DNA of 64,000 nucleotides from Lepus europaeus (GCF_033115175.1 NC_084850.1:19003218-19067217); one strand, 5' to 3'. Positions 49,718 through 60,770 are shown, numbered from the stretch's first letter. A program made the numbers and translations. Notes: generated from the sequence alone by a model not told the origin.

Positions 49718-50358
49718 AACTATCATATGTAACCACCTAGATCAATTTCCAGAGAATTACACTGAGTGAACAAATCAGTCTCAAAGGGTTACATAATGTA
49801 TGATTTCATTTCAATAATATCCTTAAAATAACAAAATTATGGAGAGGAGGAGCAGATTGGTAGTTGTCAAGGGTATGGGAGTGTGGCATTGAAGAGCTGG
49901 ATGTGGCTTTAAAGGGACTGCATGAAGGAGCCTTGTGAATACAGTTCTACATTTTGATTCCAGTGATGGTTCTGTGAGTCAACACACATTGTAAATATGT
50001 GGATAAACCTCTGGTTTCCTAATGGAAACAATGGAGGCCAGAAGGCAGTGAAGTGATATAATCAAAGCATTAGAAGGAAAGTTTGTCGACCAAGAATGTT
50101 ATATCCAGCAAAGTTATTCTTCAAAACTGAAGGCAAAATAAACACATTTCCAAACAAGTGAGAGAATGTATTTCTAGCATAACTACTGTACACAAAATTT
50201 TTAAAAAGTATCAAAGGAGTTCTTTAGTAAGAAAAAGAACTGACACCAGGCATGAAATTAAGTACACAAAAAGAAACAAAAACAGTTCATTATGTTAACT
50301 AATATATAAGTAATTTTATGATTTGTTAATTATAAAGACATATGACTCTCCATATGTG

Positions 50359-50482
50359 TGTATTCAAAAAGATCATGAAAACACATATTATGAAAAAAGT
50401 GTAAATGAATTTCAAAATTCTTTTGCAGCAAAATACACTTGTCTTTTAATTTCATTTCCTACAAAATTTTTTTGAAGTATCT
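50359..50482. repeat. Palindromic MITE-like repeat, copy f
   Basis: Left arm 'gtattcaaaaagatcatgaa', right arm 'acaaaatttttttgaagtat', core 'ttttgcagcaaaatacactt' as in copy a. Confidence 0.55.
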
Positions 50483-50533
50483 GTGTGTACAAGATTAAAC
50501 ACATTTATATGTGTATGTAATTTCTTTTCTCTC

Positions 50534-50869
50534 TCTTTTTTTAAAGATTCATTTATTTTACTAGAAAGTCAGAGTTACACAGAGAGAAGGAGAGGCAGAG
50601 AGAGAGAGAGAGGTCTTCCATCTGCTGGTTCACTCCCCAATTTGCCACAATGGCCGGAGCTGTGCTGACCCAAAGCCAGGAGCCAGGGGCTTCTTTCAGG
50701 TCTCCCACGTGGGTGCAGGGGCCTGAGGACTTGGACCATCTTCTGCTGCTTTCCAGGCAATAGCAGAGAGCTGGATCAGAAGTGGAGCAGCCGGGACTTG
50801 AACCAGCGCCCATATGGGATGCCAGCACTGCAGGTGGCAGCTTTACCCACTAGGCCACAGTGCCGGCCC
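50534..50869 (-). mobile_element. C repeat (CSINE)
   Basis: Antisense full-length. 'ttctctct' flanks both edges (50526-50533; 50870-50877). Confidence 0.9.
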
Positions 50870-52246
50870 TTCTCTCTTCTCTTAATATATTTTAAAACAA
50901 TTCCATGAGACAATAATTTAAAACTGTATTCTTAGGTATTTAACATATAAAGATGTGATATAAATGACAATAAGAGCACAATGGAGATAGGGAATAAAAC
51001 GATATTAGATACAATTGCAGATCAAGGTTGTTCTGTGATATATGGGAAATTATGTTTAAAGAACATCTTGGAATACAATAACAGAGCTTAGTATTTTGAT
51101 GTACTAAGACTTATTTTAATATTTTACCTTTGCAAAAGCTTTAATTAAAGTTATTATTTAAAAAAAGTAGAAAAAAACTGTATTAGAGCAAATAAATGAT
51201 AATGTAAAACACAGGAAAATTTGAAGAGTGTGACAAATGGTAACTAGTATAAAAAACCAGAGCAACCACTCAGGAAAATTACTCAAAAATACAGAAATCA
51301 TTCAAAAAAGTAGTTTAAAAGGTACAATAAAAGTATATATTTAATGTAAAAGAAGAGAGTGGAGGAAGAGCAAACAAAGAGGAGGGAGGAGGGTGTATAT
51401 AGCAAAAAATTATCAAAATACTCAACCACCTAATAATAATATGCCAATGGACTAAACAACGAAATCAAAGGCAAATATTGTCCAAATGGATAAAAACTCA
51501 AGATACAATTATATGCTGTTTATAAAAGATGCACTTTAGTTTTATAGATACAAATAGTTTGAAATTGAGAGGATGAAAATAGATATACTATGCAAACTAT
51601 GATAATGTGGCTACTATGATCTCAGATAAACTGCATTCTGAGACAAAAAAATGTTACTAGAAACAAAGAAGAACATCGTATAAAGATTAACAATTGATCA
51701 GGAATATATAATTACAAAAATTCAGATAATCACAGAACCTAAGATACAAGAAGAAAAACTAATATTACTAAAGATTGAAATTAAACCATACTAATTTAAG
51801 ACTTCATTATCACCATCAATAATAAATATGCTGAAGACGTGAGCAGTACTATTAACCAACTTGACCTAACATCTACAGAACACTGCACCCAAAAATAGAA
51901 GAATATACATTTTTCTCAAGTGCATGTGGGACATTTTCAAGGATTGAACATATGCTATGCCGTAAAGCAAGTTTATTACATTTAAAATAACTGGGGATAA
52001 AGATATGTCTTTCTATTTACATTGAAATTAAATTAAAAATCAACAACCTGTGGGTTGATTCCATGTCTTAGCTATTGTGAATTGAGCTGCAATAATCATG
52101 GGGGTACAGATAGCTCTTTCATATGCTGATTTCATTTCCCTTGGGTAAATTTCCAGGAGTGGGATGGCGTGTCAGATGTTAGGTCTGTGTTTACATTCCC
52201 ACCAGCAGTGGATTAGGATATCCCCGCCCCACCACCACCGCCCCCC

Positions 52247-52807
52247 TCATTCTCGCCAGCATTTGTTGTTTGTTGATTTCTGTATGTAAGCTATTCTAAC
52301 TGAGGTGAGATGAAACCTCATTGTGGTCTTGATTTGCATTTCCCTGATGCCTAGTGATCCTGACCATGTTTTCATCTGTCTGTTTGCCATTTGGATTTCC
52401 TCTTTTGAAAAATGTCTGTTTAAGTCCTTTGCCCATTTCTTCACTGGGTTGTTTGTTTTGATGCTGTTGAGTTTCTTGATCTCTTTATATATTCTGGTTA
52501 TTAATCCTGTATCAGTTGAATAGTTTGCAGATAATTTCTCCCATTCTGTCAGTTGGCTCTTCACTTTCCTGAGTGTTTCTTTTGCAGTACAGAAGCTTCT
52601 CAGTTTGATGTAATCCCATCTGTAGATTTTGGCTTTGATTGCCTGTGCCTCTGGGGTCTTTTCCAAGAGCTCTTTGTCTGCACCAATGTCTTGTATGGTT
52701 TTCCCAATGTTCTCTAATAATTTGATGGTTCCAGGTTGTAGATTTAGGTCTTTAATCCATTTTGAGTGGATTTTTGTGTAAGATGTAAGATAGGAGTCTT
52801 GCTTCAT
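52247..52807 (-). pseudogene. L1 ORF2 C-terminal fragment (inverted segment)
   Basis: Open 186-codon minus-strand frame from the L1 ORF2p C-terminal region: [80 protein letters not shown]. It lies downstream of the RT domain, before the zinc-knuckle-like C-terminus. Very close to the plus-strand copy at 62497-63244. It has no promoter or start of its own and is the leftover of a twin-primed insertion, so no protein is expected. Confidence 0.88.
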
Positions 52808-53016
52808 ACTCTGCTTATGGATATCCAGTTTTGGTCTTCTGTGTATAAAGTTAATTGAAAATGAATCTTAGTGAGAATGGGACTGGGAATGGGAGAGGGA
52901 GGAGGAGGAGTGATGGGATAGTGGGTGGGAGGGTAGGTATGGTGGCAAGAATCACTATATTCCTAAAGTTGTACTTATGAAATGCATGGAGTCTGTATTC
53001 CTTAAATAAAAGTTTT

Positions 53017-53965
53017 CTTTAGACAAGGTCATAGTCAAAGTGGAAGTTCTCTCCTCCCTTCAGAGAAAGGTACCTCCTTCTTTGATGGCCCCGTTCTTTC
53101 CACTGGGATCTCACTCACAGAGATCTTTCATTTAGGTCTTCTTTTTTTTTTTTTTTTGCCAGAGTGTGTTGGCTTTCCATGCCTACAATACTCTCATGGG
53201 CTCTTCAGCCAGATCCGAATGCCTTAAGGGCTGTTTTTGAGGCCAGAGTGCTGTTTAGGACATCTGCCATTCCGTGAGTCTGCTGTGTATCCCGCTTCCC
53301 ATGTTGGATCCTTCTCTCCTTCTTAATCCTATCAGTATTAGCAGACACTAGTCTTGTTTATGTGATCTTTTTGACTCTTAGACCTATCATTATGATCAAT
53401 TGTGAACTGAAATTGATCACTTGGACTAGTGAGATGGCATTGGTACATGCCACCTTGATGGGATTGAATTGGAATGCCCTGGCACGTTTCTAAATGTACA
53501 CTTTGACTATGACCTTGTCTAAATAAGATCGGAGTTGGCGAACTCAAGAGGCTTCCAGAGCCTTGGCAACTCATGACAAGAGCCTAGGGTGATTACTGAC
53601 ACCATAAACAAGAGTGTCAAATTGTTAAGTCAGCAACAGGAGTCACTGTGCCCTTACTCCTCATGTAGTATCTCTGTCCTTAATGTGTTGTACAATGTGA
53701 ATTAATGCTATAACTAGTACTCAAACAGTACTTTACACTTTGTGTTTCTGTGTGGGTGCAAACTGTTGAAATCTTTACTTAATATATACTAAATTATCTT
53801 TTGTGTATAAAGAGAATTGAAAATGAATCTTGATGTGAATGGAATGGGAGAGGGAGCTGGAGATGGGAGGGTTGCAGGTGGGAGGGAAGTTATGGGGGAG
53901 GGGTGAATCTGCTGTAATCCAAAAGCTGTACTTTGGAAATTTATATTTATTAAATGAAAGTTAAA
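53017..53965 (+). mobile_element. Inner L1 3' UTR insertion with its own 5' inversion
   Basis: 53017 to about 53490 reads the L1 3' UTR antisense; about 53495-53965 reads it sense to the A-rich end. A 20-bp perfect inverted repeat (agacaaggtcatagtcaaag at 53021-53040; its complement at 53501-53520) marks the shared breakpoint. That is, the same source bases appear at the outer end of the inverted part and the start of the sense part. Confidence 0.72.
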
Positions 53966-54106
53966 AAAAGTTTTATTCGAGGGGAATAAATAAATAAATA
54001 CATAAAAAATCAACAAAAGGAGCCTCAGGAAATTCACAAGAATTTTGAGATTATACAACACACTTCTAAATGGGTCAAAAAGAAATCACAGGGAAATAGA
54101 AAATAT

Positions 54107-54193
54107 GCTTAGTTGGGTTCTTGTCACCCACTTGGGGACCACAGATTAAGTTTCATCTGTTGTGGGCATGTGATGAAGTAATCAGTGCATGCA

Positions 54194-54232
<39 letters not shown>

Positions 54233-54255
54233 AATCTCTCTCTCTCTCTTAAAAA
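54107..54255 (+). mobile_element. C repeat fragment, 5'-truncated
   Basis: 'cttgtcacccacttggggac' then (CT)n at 54196-54249. No clear tail. Confidence 0.6.
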
Positions 54256-54335
54256 GAAAATGTTTTTGATGAAAATTTATGGAATGCAGATAAAGCTTAG
54301 AGGAACATTTATAGTTAAATGAAAAAAAAAAAAGA

Positions 54336-54665
54336 GTCAGTGCTGTGCTGTAGCAAGTAAAGCTGCTGCCTTGCAGTACTGGCATCCCATATGGGCACCA
54401 GTTCAAGTCCTGGCTGCTGCACTTCTGATCCAGCTCTCTGCTATGGCCTGGGAAAGCAGTAGAAGATGGCCCAAGACTTTGGGCCCCTGCACCCACGTGG
54501 GAGACCTGGAAGAAGCTCCTGGTTGCTGGCTTCGGATAGGCACAACTCCAGCCGTTGTGGCCATTTGTGGAGTGAATCAGCAGATGGAAGACCTCTCTCT
54601 CTCTGTCTCTCTCTGCCTTTCTGTAACTCTGCCTTTCAAGTAAATAAATGAAACTTTAAAAAAAG
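54336..54665 (+). mobile_element. C repeat (CSINE)
   Basis: Head 'agtcagtgctgtgctgtagc', tail 'tttcaagtaaataaatgaaa'. Inserted at an A-run of L1 'B' (aatgaaaaaaa on both sides). Confidence 0.88.
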
Positions 54666-55507
54666 AAATGAAAAAAAGATCTCAAATTGGTAACCTAAGC
54701 TTGAGCTTTGAAAAACTAGAAAAATAACTGCAAACTAAATTCAAAATAAGTTGATTAAAGAAAATAATAAACATTAGAGTACAAATTAAATAAAAAGAAA
54801 ACAGAAAAACAAGAGAAAATCAAAACCAAATGTTCAGTAAAATTGACTTAAATTTAGCTAGACTAACCAAGAAAAGTAAAACAGAAGACACATTTTACTA
54901 AAATTAGGAATTAATGAAGAAACACTGCTGATAACTTCAAAGAAATTAAGGGACTAACTTTATATTAAAAAAAATAGACAATGTAGATGAAATGGAAAAA
55001 ATTTCTAGAATGTCACATATTATTGAAACTAATTCAACAAGAAATAAAAACTCTGAATAAACCTTAACAAGTAAAGAAATAGAGTTACGAATCAAAAATC
55101 TCACAAAAAGTAATACAGGTTCAGGTGAATTCTACCAAACCTTTAAAGCATAAAAAGTACTAAATTATCACAAAAAATTCCAGAAAATAAAGGAATGAAT
55201 GAGAAAAGAACACTTTCCAGATCTTTCTATATGGCTAGTTTTATCCCATTACAAAAGCCAGAGATTAAAAATTATACACCTCTACAGATCAATATTTGTC
55301 AGGAAAAAAGATGTAAATATTCTAAATAAAATAGTAACAAACTAAATCCTGCAACATATAAGAATGGTTATGTACCACAATAAAGTGAGATTTATTCCAG
55401 AACATGAGGTTGATTTAATACCCAAAAGATCAATTAATGTAATATGGCATATTAATAGAATAAAGAACAAAAATTCATGTCATCTCAATAGATACAGAAA
55501 AAATTTT

Positions 55508-56405
55508 TTTGACCAAAAAATTGGAGGTGGAGGTGGAGAGCATGGACAAGGCCGGCAACTTCATCGGCTGGCTGCACATGGACGGCGCCAACTTGTCTGT
55601 CTTGCTGGTGGAGCACGTGCTCTCCAAGGTCCACTACACCGCTGAGCACAGCTCCTATTACAAGTTCCTGCTGTCTGCCAAGGAGGCCGCCAAACAGAAG
55701 AAAGAGAAGGTCTGGGCACACTATGAGGATCAGCCTGTGGAGGAGGTGATGCCCGTGCTGGAGGAGAAGGAGCGATCTGACAGCTACAAGCCCGTGTTTG
55801 TCACGGAAATCACTGATGACCTGCACTTCTACGTACAGGACGTGGAGACGGGCACCCAGCTGGAGAAGCTGATTGAGAACATGCACAACGACATCATCAG
55901 CCACCCCGCTGTGGAGGGCTCCTATGCCCCCCCGCCGGGGAGATTTCTGCATTGCCAAATTTGTCCATGGAGAATGGTACCGCGCCCGAGTGGAAAAAGT
56001 CAAGTCTCCTACCCAAGTCCACGTCTTCTACATTGACTACGGCACAACAGAGAGATCCTGCCCCCCTCCCGTCTGGGGACCCTGCTGCCAGCCTTCAGCA
56101 CCAAGAGCGCCCGGCTGAACCTGTGGCTGAGCCGAAGACGCAGATGAATTTGGCCACAGCTGCTGAGGAGGGGTCGCGTCTGGCCCCCAGCCCTGCTCGC
56201 ACCAGTACCTCTTCCTGTGCCGGGAGGGGATTGCAACTGCAGACCCCAGGGGCGGGGGCAAGATTGGGTCTAGCTTTGCTGCTTCTACTGTGGCATCAGG
56301 GCTGGTAGGGGTGGGAGGGGCCCGGCTTTTTGGGGACAGGCCATCCTCCTCTGGAACGAAAGGTACTGTCATGTTCAGCCTCTCCCACCTCCACCTTCCC
56401 TCATA
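55508..56405 (+). pseudogene. SND1: SND1 (Tudor-SN) processed retrocopy, internally deleted
   Basis: SND1 is a nuclease-like/Tudor RNA-binding co-activator and RISC-associated protein. Bases from about 55520 encode [12 protein letters not shown]..., then [32 protein letters not shown] and [25 protein letters not shown]: the end of the fourth SN-like repeat and the Tudor core, contiguous with no introns. An extra base in a C-run (55928-55934) shifts frame, and a 2-bp gain follows near 56043-56047. After [15 protein letters not shown] sequence (about 56103) the text jumps to KSARLNLW (56107-56130) and the C-terminal ADEF coding end (about 56143-56155), so the rest of the Tudor/SN5 region is deleted. 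About 240 bp of 3' UTR-like sequence follows, without an A-tail. Inserted in RT sequence of L1 'B'. Not functional. Confidence 0.9.
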
Positions 56406-56818
56406 GGAGGGTTTTTATATACTCAACAACCTAGTCACAGAAAGGAATTTCCTTAACATTATAAAGGGCTTCTAAGGAATGCCTACAAGTAACATCATAG
56501 TTAACAGCAAACATTGAATGCCTTTCCCTCAAGATAAAGAACTAGGCAAGAATGGCACTTCTGACCCCAACATTCTAGTGGAGGTTCTAGCCAGTGTAAT
56601 CAGGCAAGAAAAAGATAAAGGTCATCCAAATGGACAAGGAAGAATTAAAGAATTTTCTCTTCACAGATGATATGATTCTGCATATAGAAAATCCTAAGAA
56701 ACACAAAAGGTACTAGAACTAATAAACAAATTCAGTAAAGTCATAGGATAAAAAAAACCATTTTATTTGTATTTCTATAAACTAGCAGTGAACAACTTTA
56801 AAATGAAGTTAGAAAGCA

Positions 56819-57715
56819 GGGGCCAGCATTGAGGCATAGCAAGTTAAGCTACTGCTTGTGATGCTGGGATCCCATATCAGAGTACAGGTTCAAGGCCCAG
56901 TCACTCCATTTCTGATCCAGCTCCCTGATGATGTGCCAGGCAAGGCAGCAGAAGGTGGTTCAAGTACTTCCTTCCATGCCACCCATATGGGAGATCTGGA
57001 TGGAGGTATAGGCTCCTGGCTTTGGCCTGGCCCAAACCTGACTATTGAGGCCATTTTTTATTTTTATTTTTTTAACTTTTATTTAATGCATATAAATTTC
57101 CAAAGTAAAGCTTATGGATTACAATGGCTTTCCCCCCATAACTTCCCTCCCACCCACAACCCTCCCCTTTCCTGCGCCCTCACCCCTTCCATTCACATCA
57201 AGATTCATTTTCAATTTTCTTTATATACAGAAGATCAGTTTAGTATATATTAAGTAAAGATTTCAACAGTTCACACCCACATAGAAACACAAAATGAAAA
57301 ATACTGTTTGAGTACTAGTTATAGCGTTAAATCACAATGTATAGCACATTAAGGACAGAGATCCTACATGAGGAGTAAGTGCACAGACTCCTGTTGTTGA
57401 CTTAACAAATTGACACTCTTGTTTATGGCATCAGTAATCACCCTAGGATCTTGTCATGAGTTGCCAAAGCTATGGAAGCCTTTTGAGTTTGCCACCTCTG
57501 ATCATATTTAGACAAGGTCATAGTCAAAGTAGAAGTTCTCTCCTCCCTTCAGAGAAAGGTACCTCCTTCTTTGATGACCTGTATATTGAGGCCATTTTAG
57601 GGAGTGAATGAGGGGATGGAAGATCTTTGAGTCTCTGTCTCTCCCTCTCTCTCTGTAACTGTACCTTTCAAATAAATATTTTAAAACATTTTAAAATATT
57701 TTAAAAATGTTTAAA
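56819..57715 (+). mobile_element. C repeat (CSINE) interrupted by an L1 3' end
   Basis: Head 'ggggccagcattgaggcata' and body to 57057, then resumes at 57599 ('agggagtgaatgaggggatg') with tail 'tttcaaataaatattttaaa'. Confidence 0.87.
57058..57583 (-). mobile_element. 5'-truncated lagomorph L1 3' end inside a C repeat
   Basis: Antisense; A-rich tail appears as T/A at 57056-57075, then the L1 3' UTR. Perfect 15-bp duplication 'tattgaggccatttt' at 57043-57057 and 57584-57598. Confidence 0.92.
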
Positions 57716-57730
57716 TCATTTTAAAAAAGT

Positions 57731-58030
57731 AGGGGTTGGCACTGTGGCATAGTAGGTTAAGCTTTTGCCTGCAATGCCAGCATCCCATATAGGCACTGGT
57801 TCATGTCCAGGCTGCTCTTCTTCCAATCCTGCTCTTTTCTATGGCCTGGGAAAGCAATAGAAGATGGCCCAATTGCTTAGAAGAAGGTCCTGGCTCCTTG
57901 CTTCGGATTGGTGCAGATCCTGCCATTGTGACCATTTGGGCAGTGAATCAGAAGATGGAACACCTTTCTCTCTGTCTCTCCCTCTCATTGTCTGTAATTC
58001 TACCTCCCAAATAAATAAAAAAATTTTAAA
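57731..58030 (+). mobile_element. C repeat (CSINE)
   Basis: Head 'ggggttggcactgtggcata', middle shortened near 57880, tail 'cccaaataaataaaaaaatt'. Confidence 0.85.
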
Positions 58031-58196
58031 AATGCATAAAATTAAGAAAACAATTTTTGCAACAATAGCATAAAAATGAATAAAGAAATTTAACAAAACA
58101 AATGCAAGACTTGTGTATTAAAAACTACGAAGCATTACTGAAAGAAAGAAAATTTTCTTGGGCAAGAAGACTGATTTATTAAGAGGGACATTCTTG

Positions 58197-58582
58197 GTTT
58201 TTTTTTTTTAATTTTTTATTTAGTAAAAATAAATTTCCAATGTACAGTTTATGGATTACAATGGCTTCCCCCCCACCACAATTTCCCTCCCCCTCACACC
58301 CCTCCCATCTCCTGCTCCCTCTCCCATTCCATTCACATCAAGATCCATTTTCAATTATCTTTATATACAGAAGATTGATTTAGTATATATTAAGTAAAGA
58401 TTTCATCAGTTTGCACCCACACAGAAACACAAAGTGTAGAATACTGTTTCAGTACTAGTTATAGCATTACTTCACATTGGACCCTAATTTAAGGACATAT
58501 CCCATATGAGAAGTAAGTACACAGTGACTCCTGTTGTTGACTTAACAATTTGACACTCTTGTTTATGGCGTCAGTAATCTCC
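58197..58582 (-). mobile_element. 5'-truncated lagomorph L1 3' end
   Basis: Antisense, about 386 bp. Perfect 16-bp duplication 'aagagggacattcttg' at 58181-58196 and 58583-58598. Same family as the 57058 copy. Confidence 0.93.
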
Positions 58583-58856
58583 AAGAGGGACATTCTTGTA
58601 ATCTAATGATTCAATGCCATCATTTATCAAAATTTCAGCAGCCTTTTTTGCAGAAATTAGCAATCAGATTTTTAAATTTATATGAAAGTATAAAATATCA
58701 AACAATTTTGAAAAAGAAGCATTTTGAGGACTTAGACTTTTCATTTTAAAAATACACTACAAAGCTATAGTAATCTAGTCATATGGTTTTGGCATTAAGA
58801 TAGACAGAGATGAATAGAACAGAATTGGGAGTCAAGAAACAAAGCCTTACATTTCT

Positions 58857-59202
58857 TTTTTTTTTCTTTTTTTTTTTTTTTGACAGGTAGAGTTAGACAG
58901 TGAGAGAAAGAGAGACAGAGAGAAAGGTCTTCCTTCCATTGGTTCACCCCCAAAATGGCTGCTATGGCCAGCGTGCTGTGCTGATCCGAAGCCAGGAGCC
59001 AGGTGCTTCCTCCTGGTCTCCCATGCGGGTGCAGGGCCCAAGGACTTGGGCCATCCTCCACTGCCTTCCTGGGCCACAGCAGAGAGCTGGACTGGAAGAG
59101 GAGCAACAGGGACAGAATCTGGCGCCCCAACCGGGACTAGAACCCGGAGTACTGGTGCCGCAGGTGGAGGATTAGCCTAGTGAGCCAAGGCGCCAGCCAA
59201 AT
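58857..59202 (-). mobile_element. C repeat, poly-A subtype (CSINE2-like)
   Basis: Antisense. Duplication 'ccttacatttct' at 58845-58856 and 59203-59214. Confidence 0.93.
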
Positions 59203-59302
59203 CCTTACATTTCTAGTCAGTTAGATTCTTAACCCTGGCCATACATGAAGTCACCTTAAAATGGATCTGGACCTGAATGAGAGGTCTAAAACTATAAAAA
59301 CT

Positions 59303-59573
59303 TTTTAAAAAGATGTATTTATTTATTTGAAAGGCAGAGTGACAGAGAGAGAGAGAGATGGAGGGAGGGAGGGAAGGAGAGGAGAGAGAGAGAGAGGAAG
59401 AAAGAAAGGGAATCATCATGCATCTGCTGGCTCACTCCCCACATGGTCACAAGAGCTGGGGCTAGGCCAGGCCAAAGCCAGGAGCCTAGAGCTTCTTCCC
59501 AGTCTTCAATGTGGGTGGGATGCTGGCACCGAAGGTGGAGGCTTTATTCGCAATGCCACAGAGCCAGACTCTA
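59303..59573 (-). mobile_element. C repeat (CSINE), shortened
   Basis: Antisense; purine tract at 59346-59408 (GA/GGGA). The middle is deleted between 'cttcaatgtgggt' and 'gggatgctggcacc'. Confidence 0.8.
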
Positions 59574-59596
59574 AAAACTTTCAGAATAAAACATGA

Positions 59597-59829
59597 GAAA
59601 GGAAACAGGCAATTGGCAAAGTGGTTAAGCCAACACGTGGGACACTTGAATTCCATTTTGGAGTACCTAGGTTCAAGTCCTGGCTCAACTTTCAGCTCCA
59701 GGTTTCTGCTAATGCATACCTGGAAAGCAGCAGCTGATGGCTCAAGTACTTATGTCACTGTCACCCAAGTAGCAGACCAGGATTGAGTTCCAGGTTCTTC
59801 CTGGCCTGAGAATTGAGCCAGCAGAAGGA

Positions 59830-59861
<32 letters not shown>

Positions 59862-59920
59862 CCTCCCTCCCTCCCTCCCTCCTCCTTCTTCTCTCTCTTT
59901 CAAATAAAATGAAAATGAAG
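59597..59920 (+). mobile_element. C repeat (CSINE), diverged
   Basis: Head 'aggcaattggcaaagtggtt', pyrimidine tract 59830-59898, tail 'tttcaaataaaatgaaaat'. Confidence 0.72.
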
Positions 59921-59935
59921 AAATAATTATTTTAT

Positions 59936-60261
59936 GGGGCCGGCGCTGTGGCACAGTGGGTTAAAACCCTGCCTGGGGCACCGGCATCCCTTGTGGGCGC
60001 CGGTTCAAGTCCTGGCTGCTCCACTTCTGATTCAGTTCTCTGCTGTGGCCTGGGAAGGCAGCAGAGGATGGCCCAGGTCCTTGGGCCCCTGCACCTGCAT
60101 GGGAGACCAGGAGGAGGCTCCTGGTTCCTGGCTTCGGATCAGCACAGCTCCGGCTGTTGCGGCCGTCTGGGGAGTGAACTGGCAGATGGAAGACCTCTCT
60201 CTCTGTCTCTACCTCTCTCTGTAACTCTTTCAAATAAATAAAATAAATCTTAAAAAAAGAG
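59936..60261 (+). mobile_element. C repeat (CSINE)
   Basis: Well-preserved head 'gggccggcgctgtggcacag'. Duplication 'ataattattttat' at 59923-59935 and 60262-60274. Confidence 0.93.
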
Positions 60262-60339
60262 ATAATTATTTTATAAAATAGCAGAAAGTCTTTATGAACT
60301 TGGATTAGGCACATTTCTTAGATTAAAACATCAAATTTG

Positions 60340-60770
60340 GGGCCACTGTTATAGGGTAGCAGGTCTCCCATCCAAGTACTAACCAGGCCTGACCCTGCTT
60401 AGCTTCCGAGATCAGACGAGATCGGGCGCGTTCAGGGTGGTATGGTCGTAGACATATAGGGTAGCAGGTCAAGTTGCCACCTGCAATGCTGGCATCCCAT
60501 ATGAGCACTGGTTCAAGACCTGGCTACTCTACTTCCTATCCAGTTCCCTGCTAATTTGCCTAATACAGCAGAAGATGGCCCAAGTGCTTGAGGCCCTGCA
60601 CCCACGTGGGAGACCTGGAAGAAACTCCTGGCTCCTGATTTCGGTCTGGCCCAGCACTGGCCATTGAGGAGTGATCCAGCAGATGGACTTATTCTCTCTC
60701 TGTGTCCCTCTGTTTTTCTCTCTCTCTCTCTGTAAGTCTACCTTTCAAATAAATAAAATTAATCTTTTAA
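60340..60770 (+). mobile_element. C repeat (CSINE) interrupted by a 5S rRNA fragment
   Basis: Head 'ggggccactgttatagggta' to 60365, then the 5S insertion, then resumes 'gtagcaggtcaagttgccac'. Tail 'caaataaataaaattaatct'. Confidence 0.88.
60362..60453 (-). pseudogene. 5S rRNA fragment (tailless retropseudogene)
   Basis: Antisense match to 5S rRNA bases 1 to about 92: the right edge is the complement of GTCTACGACCATACC, the left edge of GGATGGGAGACC. It includes the internal promoter region but lacks the 3' end and any A-tail. The 15-bp duplication 'atagggtagcaggtc' (60351-60365, 60456-60470) shows a retrotransposition-like insertion; 'ggtc' is shared by target and 5S at the left junction. One difference from the usual 5S is 'cctgacc' for 'cccgacc'. 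Confidence 0.93.

Larger units (their letters stand above)
40441..49990 (+). mobile_element. Old L1 'A', sense, shredded by later insertions
   Basis: Collinear L1 pieces: ORF1-to-ORF2 region (40486-41248, 41528-41974), endonuclease region (43419-43885, resuming 44818-44862 with 'aaactagaaatcaa'), post-endonuclease (45961-46440), reverse-transcriptase (47396-47852, 'caattaatgtaatccactgt'), and C-terminal/3' region (48167-48402, 48751-49378, 49718-49990, e.g. 'accatggaatattataaaaa'). All frames are broken. Boundaries between pieces are approximate. Confidence 0.65.
52047..54004 (+). mobile_element. Nested pair of 5'-inverted lagomorph L1s in L1 'B'
   Basis: Outer insertion bounded by the perfect 12-bp duplication 'aaaaatcaacaa' (52035-52046, 54005-54016). 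It consists of an inverted ORF2 C-terminal segment (52047 to about 52831) joined to a short sense 3' end (to 53016). Inside that 3' end sits an inner L1 (53017-53965) with 9-bp duplication 'aaaagtttt' (53008-53016, 53966-53974). The remainder of the outer element's 3' tail is 53975-54004. Confidence 0.78.

Noticed and set aside
57509..57583. Apparent orientation flip at the right end of the antisense L1 at 57058
   Set aside because: It looked inverted relative to 53021-53100, but as recalled rabbit L1 3' UTR order puts the 57509-57583 orientation as native; the inverted one is at 53017-53490.
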